Source: Azospira sp. I13
GTDB lineage: Bacteria > Pseudomonadota > Gammaproteobacteria > Burkholderiales > Rhodocyclaceae
Direction of reading: 5' to 3'
Assembly: GCF_003112695.1 (NCBI RefSeq)
Contig: NZ_BFBP01000025.1
Location: forward strand, 62,001-126,000
DNA: 64,000 bases
Below the pieces are notes generated by a model that was given only the letters and a program-made list of their open reading frames with translations, was not told where the DNA came from and did not search any database. Shown here piece after piece: positions 1 through 9,183 of this stretch (the stretch's first letter is position 1; the number at the start of each line of letters is the position of its first letter). Both the position numbers and the translations under genes were made by a program.

Positions 1-1286
1 AGGTTGGCTTCCGGCACCAGGGCCCGGGTGAAGCCCAGCTTGGCGGCTTCCTTGAGGCGCTCCTGGCCCCGGGGCGCCGGGCGGATTTCCCCGGCCAGGC
101 CCACTTCGCCGAAAACCACCAGTTTTTCCGGCAAGGGACGGTTCTTCAGGGATGAAATGATGGCCAGCAGCACCGGCAGATCCGCCGCCGGCTCGCTGAT
201 CTTCACACCGCCCACCGCATTGACGAAGACGTCCTGATCAAAGCAGCCGATGCCGGCATGGCGGTGCAGCACCGCCAGCAGCATGGCCAAGCGGTTTTGC
301 TCCAGACCAACGGAAAGACGCCGCGGGCTCCCCCCCATGCTGGCATCGACCAGAGCCTGGATTTCCACCAGCAAGGGACGAGTTCCCTCCTGGGTCACCA
401 GAACGCAGGAGCCAGCCACTTCCTGGCCATGCTGGGAGAGAAACAGCGCCGAGGGGTTGGATACCCCCTTGAGACCCCGGTCGGTCATGGCAAAGACCCC
501 CAGCTCATTCACCGCACCGTAGCGGTTCTTCACCGCCCGGATGAGGCGGAAGGAGGAATGGGTGTCTCCCTCGAAATACAGTACGGAATCGACGATGTGT
601 TCCAGCACCCGGGGGCCGGCCAGGGCGCCTTCCTTGGTGACGTGGCCCACCAGGATGACGGTAACGCCGGTGGCCTTGGCCAGCCGCGTCAGCTGGGCCG
701 CGCATTCGCGCACCTGGGCCACCGAGCCGGGCGCTGAGGAGAGTTCTTCGGACCACAGGGTCTGGATGGAGTCGATCACCGCCACCTGGGGCTTTTCCGC
801 CTGCAGGGTGCCGAGAATGCGCTCCAGGTTGATTTCCGCCAGCAGGGGCAACTGGCCCACTTCCAGCTGCAGGCGACGGGCCCGCAGGGCCACCTGCTGC
901 CCCGATTCCTCACCGCTGACGTAAAGCACCTTGTGCTGGGGCGCCAGGGTGGCCAGGGCCTGCAACAGCAGGGTGCTCTTGCCGATGCCCGGGTCGCCGC
1001 CGATGAGCACAACGCCGCCGGCCACCAGACCGCCGCCCAGGGCCCGGTCGAACTCGGCCAGCCCCGTGGGCAGCCGCGCCGCCTCCCGGGCATCGATGTC
1101 CGCCAGGGCCTGGAGCCGGGGGGTGCCAGGAGCCAGGGCCTCGAAGCGCCGATTACCGGGACGGCTGGGTTCGGCCAGGCTCTCCACCAGGGTGTTCCAG
1201 GCATTGCAGCCCGGGCACTGGCCCTGCCATTTGCTCGCCTGGGCACCGCACTCGGTGCAGGCGTAGATGCTTTTTTGCTTCGCCAT
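1..1286 (-). CDS. radA: DNA repair protein RadA (3' end cut by window edge)
   Basis: RadA is a RecA-like ATPase/DnaB-type helicase that promotes branch migration during recombinational repair. The frame starts with ATG at 1286 (MAKQKSIYACTECG) and stays open to base 1, giving about 428 residues; the family is usually about 455, so only some 25 C-terminal residues are missing. Visible marks are an N-terminal zinc finger with Cys10, Cys13, Cys24 and Cys27, the Walker A motif GGDPGIGKST, and the RadA signature KNRYG (a conservative variant of KNRFG). The C-terminal Lon-protease-like domain begins to appear before the edge (VGLAGEIRPAPRG). It is transcribed leftward, 29 bp downstream in map order from the diguanylate cyclase gene. 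Identification is very secure. Confidence 0.97.
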   Translation of the reverse strand, partial: MAKQKSIYACTECGAQASKWQGQCPGCNAWNTLVESLAEPSRPGNRRFEALAPGTPRLQALADIDAREAARLPTGLAEFDRALGGGLVAGGVVLIGGDPGIGKSTLLLQALATLAPQHKVLYVSGEESGQQVALRARRLQLEVGQLPLLAEINLERILGTLQAEKPQVAVIDSIQTLWSEELSSAPGSVAQVRECAAQLTRLAKATGVTVILVGHVTKEGALAGPRVLEHIVDSVLYFEGDTHSSFRLIRAVKNRYGAVNELGVFAMTDRGLKGVSNPSALFLSQHGQEVAGSCVLVTQEGTRPLLVEIQALVDASMGGSPRRLSVGLEQNRLAMLLAVLHRHAGIGCFDQDVFVNAVGGVKISEPAADLPVLLAIISSLKNRPLPEKLVVFGEVGLAGEIRPAPRGQERLKEAAKLGFTRALVPEAN

Positions 1287-1315
1287 AGTGGGCCGCAGGA
1301 TACACCAGGCCGCCG

Positions 1316-4090
1316 TCAGGCTGGCCGTTCCGGCGACTGTGGCTGTGCCGGGGCCTGGGCCAGCACACAGCCGTTCTTTCCGGCCCGCTTGGCAGCGTAC
1401 ATGGCGCCGTCCGCGGCCTGCAACAGGGCATCGGCACTGGGGTAGCCGGGCTGGAAGAGAGCCACGCCGATACTGGCACCGACACGGCAGGGGTTGCCGA
1501 GGATGTCGAAGGGCTGCTCCAGGGCACTCAGTATCTTGGCCGCTGCCGTCAGGGCGTCCTGATCCTGGCGAATGCCGTGCAGCAGCACGGTGAATTCGTC
1601 CCCGCCCATGCGGGCCGCCGTATCGGACTGCCGCAGGGTCTGCTTGAGGCGGTAGGCAAAGGCCGCCAGCAGCAGGTCGCCGGCCTGGTGGCCGAGGGTG
1701 TCGTTCACTGCCTTGAAGCCATCCAGGTCCAGCATCATCACCGCCAGCCCTTCCTGGTAACGCTGGGAACGGGCGAAGGCCTGCTGCAGACGGTCGAAGA
1801 ACAGGGTGCGGTTGGGCAGGTCGGTGAGCAGGTCGAAATGGGCCAGGTGCTCCAGGCGCTGCTCAATGCGCTTGCGCTCGGAAATGTCGTGCTTGATGGC
1901 CACGTAGCGCACCACAGCGCCATTTTCGTCCTTCACCGGGGCGATGGTCAGCAACTCGTGGTAGAGCATTCCGTCCTTGCGCCGGTTCACCACTTCACCA
2001 CGCCAGGGATTGCCGGAGGTAATGGTGCCCCACAGCTGGCGGTAAAAATCCTTGTCGTGAATGCCACTCTTGAAACGGGAAGTGCGCTGGCCGATAACCT
2101 CCGAGGCGGCATAGCCGGTCATGTCGCAGAAGGCGGGGTTGGCGTATTCCACGACACCGTTGGCATCGGTGATGATCACCCCTTCCGCTGCCGCATCCAC
2201 CGCCACGCTGCGGCTCAGTAGCTCCTGGCGCAGCTTGCGTTCGGCGGTGATGTCCCGGGTGACGCCGATGAGGCCGATCATGTGCCCCTCTTCGTCCCGC
2301 AGCACGTTGATGATGGCGTCTGTCCACACGGTGGAACCGTCCTTGCAGGGCTGTTCCAGCTCCCAGTGATGATCCAGCACCTGGCCGGTGCGCAGCAGGT
2401 GGGCAAAGCCTTCCGCCGCCTGGGCCATGGAATCGGGGGTCAGGGCCTCGGCCATGGACTGCTGCATCACCTCTTCCGGCGTATAGCCGCGCAGGCGCTG
2501 CACCGAGGGGCTGACATAGGTGAAGCGGCCGGTCAGGTCCATGGTCCAGATGACGTCGTAGGCGCTCTCGGCCAGTGTGCGGAAGCGCTGCTCGCTGCGT
2601 CGCAGGGCGGCTTCGGTGACCTTGCGCTGGGTGATGTCGTGGAAAGACAGGACGATGGCCTCATCGCCCTCGAAGTCGATCAACGCAGCAGACATCAGCA
2701 CCCACGCCGGCTTGCCCTGCAAATCCTGCAACTGGACCTCGAAGCCGAGCCAACGCCCGCCGCGCTGGCGCAATTCATCGATCATCTGCTGGCGCTGCTC
2801 GGGATTTCGCCAGAACCCCTCGGCAGGCCTGCCGATCACGTCAGCCCGGGAAACACCGTAATACTCTTCGGCACAGCGGTTAATGTAGAGCAATGCGCCA
2901 TTCGGTTCGGGACGGGTCACGGCCACAGGAAAGGGCGCGCACTCCATCAGTCCCTGACTATGGGTTCTCGCCCCGCGCAGCCGACGCAACTGGCGGAAGA
3001 GGAAGGCATAGAGCAAGGCAGCCCCCAGGCCGGCACCTGCCAGTGCCGCAGACCAGGGGCGCCACTCTGCTGCCTCGTCCGGAGGGATGGCCCGGTAGAG
3101 CATCTCGTCCACCTTCATGTCCCGCGGCAGCAAACCCAGTTCGGCATAAGCCCGGGCCATGTACTGCCAGCGCCCGGGATGAAAGTAGCCCGGCTCCACC
3201 AACTGAGCCTGCACCAGGGGGATCATCTGCTCAGCCTCGAACATCAGGTGCTCCCGGCTATGGCGAGGCCCGTAGTTCTGCAGGATGTAATCCACCACTT
3301 CACCCGGATGGGCCATGGCATAGCGCCACCCCTTCAGGCTCGCCTCGCGGAAGGCGCGCACCCGTTCCGGATGATCCCGCCATTCGTTGCGGCTGGTGAA
3401 CAGGTTGTCGCCGTAGAAATCGACACCCCCCGCATCAGGGCTAAAAACCAGGAACTGGTCGCGCAGACTGCGCAGCTGAAACAGCTCGTCCGTGACGTAG
3501 ATGGAGAGGGCGTCCACCCGACCAGCCAGAAGATCGTCCAGGTTATGGCCGTGGCTTTCGGGAATCAGGCTGTCCAGATCCACCCCTTCCCGGCCCAGGT
3601 AGGCAGCCAGTTCAGTGGCGCCCCCCTCCAGGGCCAGCCGCTTGCCGGCCAGATCATGCACGTTGCGGATGCCGGACTGGCGACGGGCGGCGATGGCAAG
3701 GGGGGAATGCTGGAAGATCACCGCCAACACCAGTACCGGTGAGCCGCGGTGGTAGCGCAGCAACAGGTCGCTATTGCCAACGCCGTACTGGGCCTCACCG
3801 TTCATCACCGTGTCGGCCACATCCAGGCCGGGCCGGGATTCCCGGATATCCACCGCCAGGCCTGCATCGCGGTAATAGCCCTGCATCTGGGCAGCGTAGT
3901 AGCCGGCAAACTGGAACTGGTGCTGCCAGCGCAATTGCAGGGTTACCGGTTCAAGGGCCAGGGCTGGCCGGGCCAGGATTCCCAGGCCGAACACCAGCAG
4001 CAGGCGGAACGCCAGAAGGATGCCGCAGGAAAAGCGGCGGCTCGGCAGCAATTGGTGGCGCAAAACGGTATCCCCCCGGCCTCCGGCCAT
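1316..4090 (-). CDS. Diguanylate cyclase with NMT1/THI5-like periplasmic sensor and PAS domains
   Basis: A 924-residue single-gene signalling protein. Order seen: an N-terminal hydrophobic signal segment (about residues 20-45), a periplasmic NMT1/THI5-type solute-binding domain (about 47-330, opening with LQLRWQHQFQFAGYYAA), a transmembrane helix near 345-365, three PAS/PAC regions (about 375-760), and a C-terminal GGDEF domain. The GGDEF signature (RMGGDEF, about residue 830) is intact, and an RxxD inhibitory site (RQSD) sits exactly five residues before it, so synthesis of c-di-GMP with product inhibition is expected. No EAL domain follows. NMT1-type domains bind pyrimidine or small nitrogenous ligands as ABC substrate-binding proteins; here the domain is tethered to a cyclase instead, so ligand sensing is inferred. 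Start ATG at 4090 precedes the signal segment. Confidence 0.93.
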   Translation of the reverse strand: MAGGRGDTVLRHQLLPSRRFSCGILLAFRLLLVFGLGILARPALALEPVTLQLRWQHQFQFAGYYAAQMQGYYRDAGLAVDIRESRPGLDVADTVMNGEAQYGVGNSDLLLRYHRGSPVLVLAVIFQHSPLAIAARRQSGIRNVHDLAGKRLALEGGATELAAYLGREGVDLDSLIPESHGHNLDDLLAGRVDALSIYVTDELFQLRSLRDQFLVFSPDAGGVDFYGDNLFTSRNEWRDHPERVRAFREASLKGWRYAMAHPGEVVDYILQNYGPRHSREHLMFEAEQMIPLVQAQLVEPGYFHPGRWQYMARAYAELGLLPRDMKVDEMLYRAIPPDEAAEWRPWSAALAGAGLGAALLYAFLFRQLRRLRGARTHSQGLMECAPFPVAVTRPEPNGALLYINRCAEEYYGVSRADVIGRPAEGFWRNPEQRQQMIDELRQRGGRWLGFEVQLQDLQGKPAWVLMSAALIDFEGDEAIVLSFHDITQRKVTEAALRRSEQRFRTLAESAYDVIWTMDLTGRFTYVSPSVQRLRGYTPEEVMQQSMAEALTPDSMAQAAEGFAHLLRTGQVLDHHWELEQPCKDGSTVWTDAIINVLRDEEGHMIGLIGVTRDITAERKLRQELLSRSVAVDAAAEGVIITDANGVVEYANPAFCDMTGYAASEVIGQRTSRFKSGIHDKDFYRQLWGTITSGNPWRGEVVNRRKDGMLYHELLTIAPVKDENGAVVRYVAIKHDISERKRIEQRLEHLAHFDLLTDLPNRTLFFDRLQQAFARSQRYQEGLAVMMLDLDGFKAVNDTLGHQAGDLLLAAFAYRLKQTLRQSDTAARMGGDEFTVLLHGIRQDQDALTAAAKILSALEQPFDILGNPCRVGASIGVALFQPGYPSADALLQAADGAMYAAKRAGKNGCVLAQAPAQPQSPERPA

Positions 4091-4179
4091 GCCCGGAGGA
4101 TAAAGAAGGAGATTTTACGCGCTCGCCGCCCTTACGGCCGTGAAGCAGGTCGCACCGCCGGGGCGGTGCAGGGGCAGGC

Positions 4180-5262
4180 TCAGCCCTCCCGCCAGCGCAC
4201 CGGCACCCGGGGCGCCAGGGCGCAGAACAGCTCATAGCTGATGGTGCCGGCAGCGGCAGCCACTGCATCGGCAGACAGCCCCTCGCCCCACAGGGTGACC
4301 CGGGAACCGACGCCGGCCTCGGGCAGGTCGGTGAGGTCGCAGAACAGCATGTCCATGGAGACGCGCCCGGATGTCCCCGTGGGCCGGCCATCCACCAGGA
4401 TCGGCGTGCCGCAGGGCGCATGGCGGGGATAGCCGTCGGCATAGCCACAGGCCACCACGCCGATGCGGCTGGGTCGCCCGGCGGTAAAGGTGCCGCCGTA
4501 ACCCACCCGTTCCCCGGCAGCCACCTGCTGCACGGCGATGATTTCGCTTTCCAGGGTCATCACCGGCTTCAGGCCCAGGGCTTCCGCCGTCACCTCCGGG
4601 AAGGGGCTGCCGCCGTAGAGCATGATGCCGGGCCGCACCCAGCCCCGCACACCTTCCGGATAACGCAGCAGGGTGGCGGAATTGGCCAGGGAAACCTCGC
4701 CCGTCCAGCCGGCGCTCCAGTCCTGAAAGCGTTCCAACTGCCAGGCGATACCCAGGTCCGAATCAGCCTCGGCGAAATGGGTCATGTAGGTCACCGGGCC
4801 GATGCCCTTGGCCTGGGCGAGAAAATCCCGGGCTGCCGGCCAGGTCTCGGGGGTGAAGCCGAGGCGGTGCATGCCGGAATTGAATTTGATGAAGACCGGC
4901 AGTTTCACCGGCAGGGCCGCCGCTTCGATGGCTTCCAGCTGGTCGAGGCGGTGGATGGCAGGAATCAGGCCCAGTTCGGCCACCGCCTCCAGGTCGTCGG
5001 GGCGAAAAAAGCCTTCCAGCAGGAGAATGGGCTCCCGAATGCCTTCTTCCCGCAGCCGGGCGGCCTCGCTCAGTTCGAGCAGGGCGAAGCCATCCGTGAG
5101 GCCGGCCAGGGCGCGGGCCGCCGGCAAGAGGCCGTGGCCATAGGCATTGGCCTTGATGACGGAGAAGATCCTGGCGCCGCCGGCATCGGCATGGCGACGG
5201 GCAACCGCGAGATTGTGCTTGAGCGCCCCCAGGTCGATGGTGGCGCGGATGGGACGGGACAT
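4180..5262 (-). CDS. alr: Alanine racemase
   Basis: A 360-residue PLP enzyme converting L-alanine to D-alanine for peptidoglycan. The start is placed at ATG 5262 (MSRPIRATIDL), which matches the usual family N-terminus; an upstream in-frame ATG at 5319 would add 19 unlikely residues. The PLP lysine is Lys37 in SVIKANAYGHG, and the second catalytic base is Tyr255 in RVGYGGTFTA. The fold-type III N-terminal barrel and C-terminal beta domain (CGYADGYPRH, SMDMLFCDLTDLP) are complete. It lies between the diguanylate cyclase and a LysR gene, all leftward. A catabolic DadX role is possible, but no dadA is adjacent. Confidence 0.97.
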   Translation of the reverse strand: MSRPIRATIDLGALKHNLAVARRHADAGGARIFSVIKANAYGHGLLPAARALAGLTDGFALLELSEAARLREEGIREPILLLEGFFRPDDLEAVAELGLIPAIHRLDQLEAIEAAALPVKLPVFIKFNSGMHRLGFTPETWPAARDFLAQAKGIGPVTYMTHFAEADSDLGIAWQLERFQDWSAGWTGEVSLANSATLLRYPEGVRGWVRPGIMLYGGSPFPEVTAEALGLKPVMTLESEIIAVQQVAAGERVGYGGTFTAGRPSRIGVVACGYADGYPRHAPCGTPILVDGRPTGTSGRVSMDMLFCDLTDLPEAGVGSRVTLWGEGLSADAVAAAAGTISYELFCALAPRVPVRWREG

Positions 5263-5396
5263 GGGCGTGGGCCGGGAGTGAAGAAAAGGGAGTGAAAGCG
5301 CGGCCGCGCTCGCGGCCAAGGCAGAATGTTACGCCAAAGGCGCCGGAGCGTCGCCCCGGCCTCCAGCAGCGCGCCCAAGCAAAGCCCGGGCGCGGC

Positions 5397-6299
5397 TCAG
5401 GCTGCGTATTCCTGCAGTTTCTTGCGGGCGAAATCAACGAAGGAGGTCACCAGCTTGGAGCGGAATTTCTCCCGCGGCGTCACCAGGGAAAGGGGCCGGG
5501 TCAGGCGCGGCGAAAGGGGTATGGCCACCAGTTGCCGTAATTGCAGCTCCTTGTGGAAACTGGCACGGGAGACGATGGCCACGCCGAGGCCGGTGCTGAC
5601 CACGCCTTTCAGGGCTTCCGGGCTGCCCAGTTCCATCAGTACCCGCAGGCTGGCCGGGTCCACCCCGGCCTGGCGGAAATAGTTGTCGGTCACTTCCCGG
5701 GTACCGGAGCCCGGCTCCCGGGCGATGATGGCGTGGTCCTGCAGCATGGCCGGGGTGATGGCGGCCTGGCGGGAAAGGGGATGGCCCGGGGTGCAGATCA
5801 CCTGCAACTCGTCGTCGCAACAGGTTTCCGCCTGCAACTGGGAAAGGTGCTCGGTAGCCTCGGTAATACCGATATCCAGGGAGTGCTCGGCCACCCGGTT
5901 TTCGATGGTGTCCGAATTACCGACGATGAGCCGGGCCCGCACATTGGGGTAGAGGGCGTTGAACTCCCCCAGCACCCGGGGCAGCATGAATTCGGCGATG
6001 GTGATGCTGGCCCCTACCAGCAGAGGGCCGCGCATCTGGCCGGTCATTTCCGCCAGGCGGGCCTCCAGGTCGGCGTACTGGCCGAGGATGCGGTCGGCGT
6101 ATTCCAGCACCAGCTCCCCGGCCGGGGTCAGGGAAATGCGGCCATGGCCCCGGTCGAAAAGGCGGGTGTTGAAATGTTCTTCCAGCTGCTTGATCTGGAA
6201 GGTGACCGCAGGCTGGGTCATGTAGAGGGTTTCCGCCGCCTTGGTGAAGCTCAGTTGTTTGGCGACGGCATGGAACACCTGCAAGCGGCGATCGGCCAT
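5397..6299 (-). CDS. LysR-family transcriptional regulator (CbbR/YeiE-like)
   Basis: A 300-residue LysR-type regulator. The N-terminal winged helix-turn-helix is textbook (LSFTKAAETLYMTQPAVTFQIKQLE, split over residues about 16-40), followed by the linker helix and a periplasmic-binding-like effector domain (about 90-295). Sequence style is closest to the CbbR/YeiE branch rather than CysB. It is divergent from lplT, and the 200-bp gap contains an inverted repeat with LysR-site character, so regulation of itself or of lplT is plausible but unproven. The inducer cannot be told from sequence. Confidence 0.93.
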   Translation of the reverse strand: MADRRLQVFHAVAKQLSFTKAAETLYMTQPAVTFQIKQLEEHFNTRLFDRGHGRISLTPAGELVLEYADRILGQYADLEARLAEMTGQMRGPLLVGASITIAEFMLPRVLGEFNALYPNVRARLIVGNSDTIENRVAEHSLDIGITEATEHLSQLQAETCCDDELQVICTPGHPLSRQAAITPAMLQDHAIIAREPGSGTREVTDNYFRQAGVDPASLRVLMELGSPEALKGVVSTGLGVAIVSRASFHKELQLRQLVAIPLSPRLTRPLSLVTPREKFRSKLVTSFVDFARKKLQEYAA

Positions 6300-6317
6300 A
6301 AGTGAATATCCTCCCTA

Positions 6318-6346
6318 CGTTTATGAGGGGCATTCAAGCATAAACG
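6318..6346. promoter_or_regulatory. Inverted repeat between lysR-type gene and lplT
   Basis: CGTTTATG at 6318-6325 and CATAAACG at 6339-6346 are perfect 8-bp arms separated by 13 bp. The site lies 19-47 bp upstream of the regulator's start codon. LysR-type proteins bind dyads of this size and commonly autoregulate, so this is a candidate operator. No footprint can be inferred beyond the symmetry. Confidence 0.45.
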
Positions 6347-6499
6347 GGGTTGCCGCGAAAGTCGTAGAAGCCCGTGCCTGCTCGCTCTGGGAGCCATTCA
6401 TCACGACGTTAAGCCTTTCGTGGTATAAACCTGCTTCCAATCAGAACAAAATTCCCGCGAGACAATTCTCTGCCCTTGTTCTTCGGGGCGACCTTCCGG

Positions 6500-7765
6500 A
6501 TGCAGATCGGCTTTTACATCATCATGGCAGCGCAGTTTTTCTCTGCGCTGGCCGACAACGCCCTGCTCATCGCCGCCATCTACGCCTTGCGCGAGATGCA
6601 GGCGCCTGATGCCTATGCGCCGCTGCTGAAGCTCTTCTTCACCGTCTCCTACGTGCTGCTGGCCGCCTTCGTCGGCGCCTTCGCCGATTCCATGCCGAAG
6701 TGGCGGGTGATGTTCATCAGCAACGGCATCAAGATCTTCGGCTGCGGCCTCATGTTCTTCCACGTCCATCCCCTGGCGGCCTACGCCGTGGTGGGCCTGG
6801 GGGCGGCGGCCTATTCGCCGGCCAAGTACGGCATCCTCACCGAATACCTGCCCCATCGCCTGCTGGTCCTGGCCAACGGCTGGATCGAAGGTCTCACCGT
6901 GGGCGCCATCATTCTCGGCACCGTGCTGGGCGGCGCCCTGATCCAGCCCAAGGTGTCGGCCATGCTGCTGGGCTTCGACCTGCCCTGGGTGGATACGCCC
7001 ATCGATACCGTGGTGGAAATGGCACTCTGCATAGTCGGCGTGCTCTATCTCATCGCCGCCATCTTCAATCTCTACATCCCGGATACAGGGGTGGAGCACA
7101 AGCCCCTGAAGAAGAATCCCTGGTATCTGCTGCACGAATTCAACCATTGCCTGGTACTGCTCTGGCGCGACCGCCTTGGTCAGATTTCCCTGGCCGTCAC
7201 CACCCTCTTCTGGGGGGCCGGCGCCACGCTCCAGTTCATCGTCATCAAGTGGGCGGAAGCCGCCCTGCACCTGGACCTTTCCAAATCCTCCATGCTGCAG
7301 GGCGTGGTGGCCGTGGGGGTGGCGATCGGCGCCGCCGTGGCGGCCAAGATGATCACCCTGCGCAAGTCGGTACGGGTGATTCCCCTGGGCATCGCCATGG
7401 GCGTCATCGTCATCGGCATGAATTTCGTGCGGGATTTCTGGATTGCCGTGCCCCTGCTGGTGATTATCGGCGCCCTCTCCGGCTTCTTCGTGGTGCCCAT
7501 GAACGCCCTGTTGCAGCACCGGGGCCACATCCTGATGGGGGCCGGCCATTCCATCGCCGTGCAGAACTTCAACGAGAACCTCTCCATCCTCATCATGACC
7601 GGCCTCTACGCCGCCATGGTCAAGGCCAACTTCTCCATCTACGCCGTCATCACCCTCTTCGGCCTCTTCGTCGCCGGCACCATGTGGCTGGTACGCAAGC
7701 GCCATTTGGCTAACCAGCGGGACCGGGACGACGTCATCCACCTGGACGACTGCAACAGCCACTAG
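6500..7765 (+). CDS. lplT: Lysophospholipid transporter LplT (MFS)
   Basis: A 421-residue inner-membrane carrier with about 12 hydrophobic segments. LplT flips lysophosphatidylethanolamine inward so that Aas acyltransferase can repair it. The N-terminus MQIGFYIIMAAQFFSALADN is the family signature. The ATG at 6500 is chosen because GGGG lies 10 bases upstream and because homologues begin at this point; a TTG at 6476 is also in frame. No aas gene is adjacent in this window. It is the only rightward gene in the first 13 kb. Confidence 0.93.
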   Translation: MQIGFYIIMAAQFFSALADNALLIAAIYALREMQAPDAYAPLLKLFFTVSYVLLAAFVGAFADSMPKWRVMFISNGIKIFGCGLMFFHVHPLAAYAVVGLGAAAYSPAKYGILTEYLPHRLLVLANGWIEGLTVGAIILGTVLGGALIQPKVSAMLLGFDLPWVDTPIDTVVEMALCIVGVLYLIAAIFNLYIPDTGVEHKPLKKNPWYLLHEFNHCLVLLWRDRLGQISLAVTTLFWGAGATLQFIVIKWAEAALHLDLSKSSMLQGVVAVGVAIGAAVAAKMITLRKSVRVIPLGIAMGVIVIGMNFVRDFWIAVPLLVIIGALSGFFVVPMNALLQHRGHILMGAGHSIAVQNFNENLSILIMTGLYAAMVKANFSIYAVITLFGLFVAGTMWLVRKRHLANQRDRDDVIHLDDCNSH

Positions 7766-7794
7766 AGCTCACGGGCCAGGGCGGCCCGCCGGGC

Positions 7795-8313
7795 CTAGAG
7801 CACCAGGGGCGCGTCCGGCAGTTCGTTGGGATTGGCCTTGAGGGCCGGGAAGTGCTGGCGCAGCACGGTGGTGATATCGGCAATGGCAGCCAGGGTGCCG
7901 CCCTCGAAGTCGCCACCCTGGAACGCCGCCTCCATACGCCGGCAAACCCCCTCCCAGTAGCCATCCTCCACCCGGGCATGAATGCCCCGGTCGGCAACGA
8001 TTTCCACCTGCCGGTCGAGCAGGTTCAGGTAAATCAGCACACCGCTGTTATGCACCGTATCCCAGACCCTCAGGTCGGCAAAGAGCTGCCGGGCCCGGGC
8101 TCGGCAACCATCGGGGTACAGGGCATAGGCCAGGGGCAGGCAGCCCTCCAGGACAAAGCGCAACTCCCCCTCGTGGGTCGTTTCCGAAGCCGCGATGGCC
8201 GCCTCGACACGGCCCAGGGCGGCCTCAGGAAAACGCCGCCGGGCCAGCCACTCCGGCACCAGCAGGTAACGCAGGAAGCGCCCCAGGGCGCCCTGCCGCG
8301 GAATTTCAGCCAT
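7795..8313 (-). CDS. TPM-domain protein (short, cytosolic)
   Basis: A 172-residue protein of the TPM (TLP18.3/Psb32/MOLO-1) family, lacking the signal peptide and glycine tail of its neighbour. Recognisable parts are the start of the TPM core (GRVEAAIAASETTHEGELRF) and the end (DRGIHARVEDGYWEGVC). The start at ATG 8313 is preferred over ATG 8319 because it overlaps the neighbour's TAA stop by one base (TAATG) and has GGGAG six bases upstream. It is translationally coupled third in a lemA-TPM-TPM operon, a gene arrangement common in betaproteobacteria. The biochemical function of the family in bacteria is poorly defined. Confidence 0.9.
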   Translation of the reverse strand: MAEIPRQGALGRFLRYLLVPEWLARRRFPEAALGRVEAAIAASETTHEGELRFVLEGCLPLAYALYPDGCRARARQLFADLRVWDTVHNSGVLIYLNLLDRQVEIVADRGIHARVEDGYWEGVCRRMEAAFQGGDFEGGTLAAIADITTVLRQHFPALKANPNELPDAPLVL

Positions 8314-9170
8314 TACCATCTCCCGGAGGCGCCACCGCCTCCAAAACTGCCGCCGCCTCCGGAGAAACCTCCCCCGGAAAAGCCGCCTCCGCCGCTCCAG
8401 CCACCACCACCGCCCCGGCCGCCAGAAAAACCGCTGCCGCCAGCCAGGATGAAGATAAAGACCAGGATGCCAATGCCGGCAATACCGAACAGACTGGCTC
8501 CCAGGAGGCCCGCCACTCCGGCAGCCAGGCCGCCGCAGACGCCGGCTGCCAGCAGGCGCCCCAGCAGGGCCCGCAGCACGTTGCCCGCCACCACGGCGAT
8601 CATGAAAAGGGGAAACAGCAGGTCCACATCCGCACCGCCGCCCCCGCCATCGGCCACAGCCGGGGCCGGGGCTGGAAGCGGCTCGCCACTGATCACCTGA
8701 AGGAGGCGATCGACGCCGTCCTCAATGCCGCCAGCCAGGTCGCCAGCGCGGAAACGGGGCACCATGGTTTCTTCGATGATGCGCTTGGCCACCACGTCCG
8801 GCACCACGCCCTCCAGGCCGTAGCCCACCTCGATGCGTACTTCCCGGTCATTGCGGGCCATCAGCAGGATGAGACCGTCGTCTACGCCCTTGCGCCCCAG
8901 TTTCCAGGCCTCGGCCACACGGATACCGTATTGCTCGATGCTCTCGGGCTTGACCGTAGGCACCAGCAGCACGGCGACCTGAGCCCCCTTTGCCTTTTCA
9001 AAGGCCGCCAGACGGCTTTCCAGGGACTGGCGCTGGGCTTCGCTGAGGGTGCCGGTGAGGTCCGTCACCCGGGCCGTCAGGGCCGGCACTGGCACCTGGG
9101 CCCAGGCCGCCGCCAGGCTACCCAGGCAGAGCAGGAGCAACAGCCGGCAGAAGCCGCGCAGGAATGCCAT
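8313..9170 (-). CDS. TPM-domain membrane protein with glycine-rich tail (YgcG family)
   Basis: A 285-residue exported protein. It has a signal peptide (about 1-23, ending AAAWAQ), a TPM domain (about 35-155, with VGYGLEGVVPD), hydrophobic segments around 195-260, and a C-terminal tail of Gly/Ser/Trp-rich repeats (SGGGGFSGGGF). The ATG at 9170 is chosen because the signal peptide starts there; the open frame upstream overlaps lemA and reads as shadow. The Gly-rich tail encoded at about 8320-8430 is low-complexity sequence and may vary between strains. It sits between lemA and a second TPM gene, so the three products probably act together at the cell envelope. Confidence 0.92.
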   Translation of the reverse strand: MAFLRGFCRLLLLLCLGSLAAAWAQVPVPALTARVTDLTGTLSEAQRQSLESRLAAFEKAKGAQVAVLLVPTVKPESIEQYGIRVAEAWKLGRKGVDDGLILLMARNDREVRIEVGYGLEGVVPDVVAKRIIEETMVPRFRAGDLAGGIEDGVDRLLQVISGEPLPAPAPAVADGGGGGADVDLLFPLFMIAVVAGNVLRALLGRLLAAGVCGGLAAGVAGLLGASLFGIAGIGILVFIFILAGGSGFSGGRGGGGGWSGGGGFSGGGFSGGGGSFGGGGASGRW

Positions 9171-9183
9171 GGCCAGGGCGGAC

